A stretch of 64,000 nucleotides of DNA, taken from the NCBI RefSeq assembly GCF_900699045.1, contig NZ_CAADHL010000002.1:186001-250000 (forward strand). The letters are read 5' to 3'. Origin of the DNA: Candidatus Williamhamiltonella defendens. Its GTDB lineage: Bacteria; Pseudomonadota; Gammaproteobacteria; Enterobacterales; Enterobacteriaceae. Numbering within the stretch: position 1 is the stretch's first letter; each line of letters starts with the position of its first letter. Below, piece after piece: positions 62,650 to 64,000 of the stretch. A program made the translations under genes and the position numbers. The notes under the pieces are model-generated. The model did not search any database and was not told the origin of the DNA. It saw only the letters and a program-made list of their open reading frames with translations.

Positions 62650-64000
62650 ATGGTTAGACGAATTCCTCGTAAATTTATCAATGACTTATTAACACGCACT
62701 GATATAGCTGCTCTGATAGACGCGCGATTACCTCTGCAAAAAAAAGGGAAAAATTTTTATGCATGCTGCCCTTTTCATCATGAAAAAACGCCTTCATTTA
62801 GTGTGAATGATGAAAAGCAGTTTTATCACTGTTTTGGCTGTGGAGCACACGGTAATGTGATCGATTTTTTAATGAAATTTGAACGCATGGAATTTGTTGA
62901 AAGTATTGAAGAATTAGCCTCAATTCATGGTGTAGAAGTGCCGCGTGAAAAAACGGATGCCTTACAAGGACAGCTGCAACAACGCTATCATCAAAGGTAC
63001 AATTTGTATCAGTGGATGGAAAAACTCAATGCGTTTTATCAAAAGTCTCTGAAAGATCCGGCCGCTTATAAAGCGCGATATTATTTATCCAAACGTGGAT
63101 TAAATGACTCTATCATTGAGCTTTTTTCTATAGGATTCGCTTTACCGGGCTGGAGTAATTTATTGGATCATTTTGGTCAAGAAAACACATCTGAGCTAAA
63201 AGACGCGGGTATGCTGGTGATCAGTGATAACGGGCGAATTTACGATCGATTTCGTGAACGAATTACGTTCCCTATTCGTGATAAAAGAGGGAACGTAATC
63301 GCTTTTGGGGGCCGTGTTATAAACGAAGAGATGCCAAAGTATCTGAATTCACCGGAAACAGATATTTTTCATAAAGGTCGCCAACTCTATGGATTGTATG
63401 AGGCAAAACTCAGCCAATCTGATCTTAAACTATTATTAGTGCTAGAAGGTTATATGGATGTGCTAACTTTAGCACAGTTTGGTATTCGTTATGCCGTAGC
63501 CTCTTTAGGCACTGCCACCACTGAAGCACATATTCACTTAATGTTTCGAACCACCGATCAAATTGTTTGTTGTTATGATGGAGATAAAGCAGGTCGAAAA
63601 GCAGCATGGCGCGTTCTCGAAACTGCATTACCTTATCTGAATGACGGTCGCCAATTACGTTTTATCTTCTTACCCGAAGGCGAAGATCCCGATACCTTAC
63701 TTCGCTTAGAAGGGAAAGCGGCGTTTGAACAGCGAATTGAACAGGCTCAGTCTTTTTCAGCGTTTTTATTTGATACCGTAATGCTCGATATTGAACTTAA
63801 TCGCCCGGAAGGACGTGCAAAATTGAGTTCATTAGCTTTACCTTTAATTAATCAAGTACCAGGAGACACACTACGACTTTATTTAAGGCAAGAATTAGGT
63901 AAAAAATTAGGCATCTTAGAAGATCATCTGTTAGATAGATTACTGCCCAAAAAGGGAGCGAGTCAGATGCCTTATTCGAAGCAATTAAAACCTACTACGA
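62650..64000 (+). CDS. dnaG: DNA primase (partial, runs off the window)
   Basis: DnaG makes RNA primers at the fork. ATG 62650 begins MVRRIPRKFINDLLTRTDIA. The zinc-binding domain is intact (CCPFHHEKTPSFSVNDEKQF and YHCFGCGAHGN). The RNA-polymerase/TOPRIM domain shows FRERITFPIRDKRGNVIAFG, NSPETDIFHKGRQLYGLYEA, EGYMDVLTLAQFG and the metal site CCYDGDKAGRKAAWR. About 450 residues are visible; the DnaB-binding C-terminus lies beyond the window. Position after rpsU and its hairpin is the standard one. Confidence 0.97.
   Translation, partial: MVRRIPRKFINDLLTRTDIAALIDARLPLQKKGKNFYACCPFHHEKTPSFSVNDEKQFYHCFGCGAHGNVIDFLMKFERMEFVESIEELASIHGVEVPREKTDALQGQLQQRYHQRYNLYQWMEKLNAFYQKSLKDPAAYKARYYLSKRGLNDSIIELFSIGFALPGWSNLLDHFGQENTSELKDAGMLVISDNGRIYDRFRERITFPIRDKRGNVIAFGGRVINEEMPKYLNSPETDIFHKGRQLYGLYEAKLSQSDLKLLLVLEGYMDVLTLAQFGIRYAVASLGTATTEAHIHLMFRTTDQIVCCYDGDKAGRKAAWRVLETALPYLNDGRQLRFIFLPEGEDPDTLLRLEGKAAFEQRIEQAQSFSAFLFDTVMLDIELNRPEGRAKLSSLALPLINQVPGDTLRLYLRQELGKKLGILEDHLLDRLLPKKGASQMPYSKQLKPTT

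Overview
The window is an AT-rich chromosome segment of a gammaproteobacterium of the order Enterobacterales. RpoB, RpoC, MsbA, PutA, SpoT, RecG, GroEL and XthA read almost colinear with their E. coli counterparts as I remember them. Many genes are decayed, several intergenic stretches are long and A+T-rich, and the remains of secreted virulence factors (an autotransporter and an RTX-type toxin) are present. This pattern fits a host-restricted secondary symbiont of insects (Hamiltonella / Regiella / Fukatsuia type) with ongoing gene loss. The genus is an inference: no 16S gene lies in the window.

Layout. 1-10.4 kb: ribosomal and RNA polymerase operon (rplA end, L10 leader, rplJ, rplL, rpoB, rpoC), with a MITE-like inverted-repeat element between rpoB and rpoC. 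10.5-13.6 kb (minus): one large decayed AIDA-type autotransporter. 13.7-17.1 kb (minus): the heme operon hemCDXY, with hemC and hemD ruined, hemX intact and hemY cut short. 17.2-18.3 kb: smpB and ssrA, the trans-translation pair; the tmRNA has an unusually long tag reading frame. 18.3-26.0 kb: a region without intact recognisable genes, holding unidentified remnants, a dead yfbR and the whole bioBFCD operon as pseudogenes. 26.1-29.6 kb (minus): msbA intact behind a dead comEC. 30.3-35.9 kb: divergent putA and putP; PutA has lost its DNA-binding repressor domain. 36-38 kb: two unidentified pseudogenes. 38-44.1 kb: ribE, then gmk-rpoZ-spoT-recG with trmH missing. 44.2-46.4 kb: groES-groEL behind a clear heat-shock promoter. 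46.4-52.4 kb: second gene desert, with a wrecked RTX/C80-peptidase toxin and unidentified stop-interrupted ORFs. 52.4-64 kb: dapB, brnQ, argS, murJ, xthA, sppA, rpsU, dnaG (runs off the end).

How the genes work together. What survives is mainly information processing (transcription, trans-translation, chaperonin, primase, tRNA charging, DNA repair), envelope building (MsbA, MurJ, DapB), stringent response and proline or branched-chain amino-acid uptake and use. What has died is cofactor synthesis (heme, biotin), DNA uptake (ComEC), nucleotide salvage (YfbR), an adhesin and a large toxin. The cell probably takes biotin and perhaps heme from its host or a co-resident symbiont.

I did not find a CRISPR array, an intact mobile element, an anti-phage island or a clearly novel multigene system. 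The most unusual signals are the long tmRNA tag, the PutA lacking its RHH domain, the selective decay inside hemCDXY, and the toxin and autotransporter fossils. Boundaries of pseudogenes were placed by reading translations by eye and are approximate.
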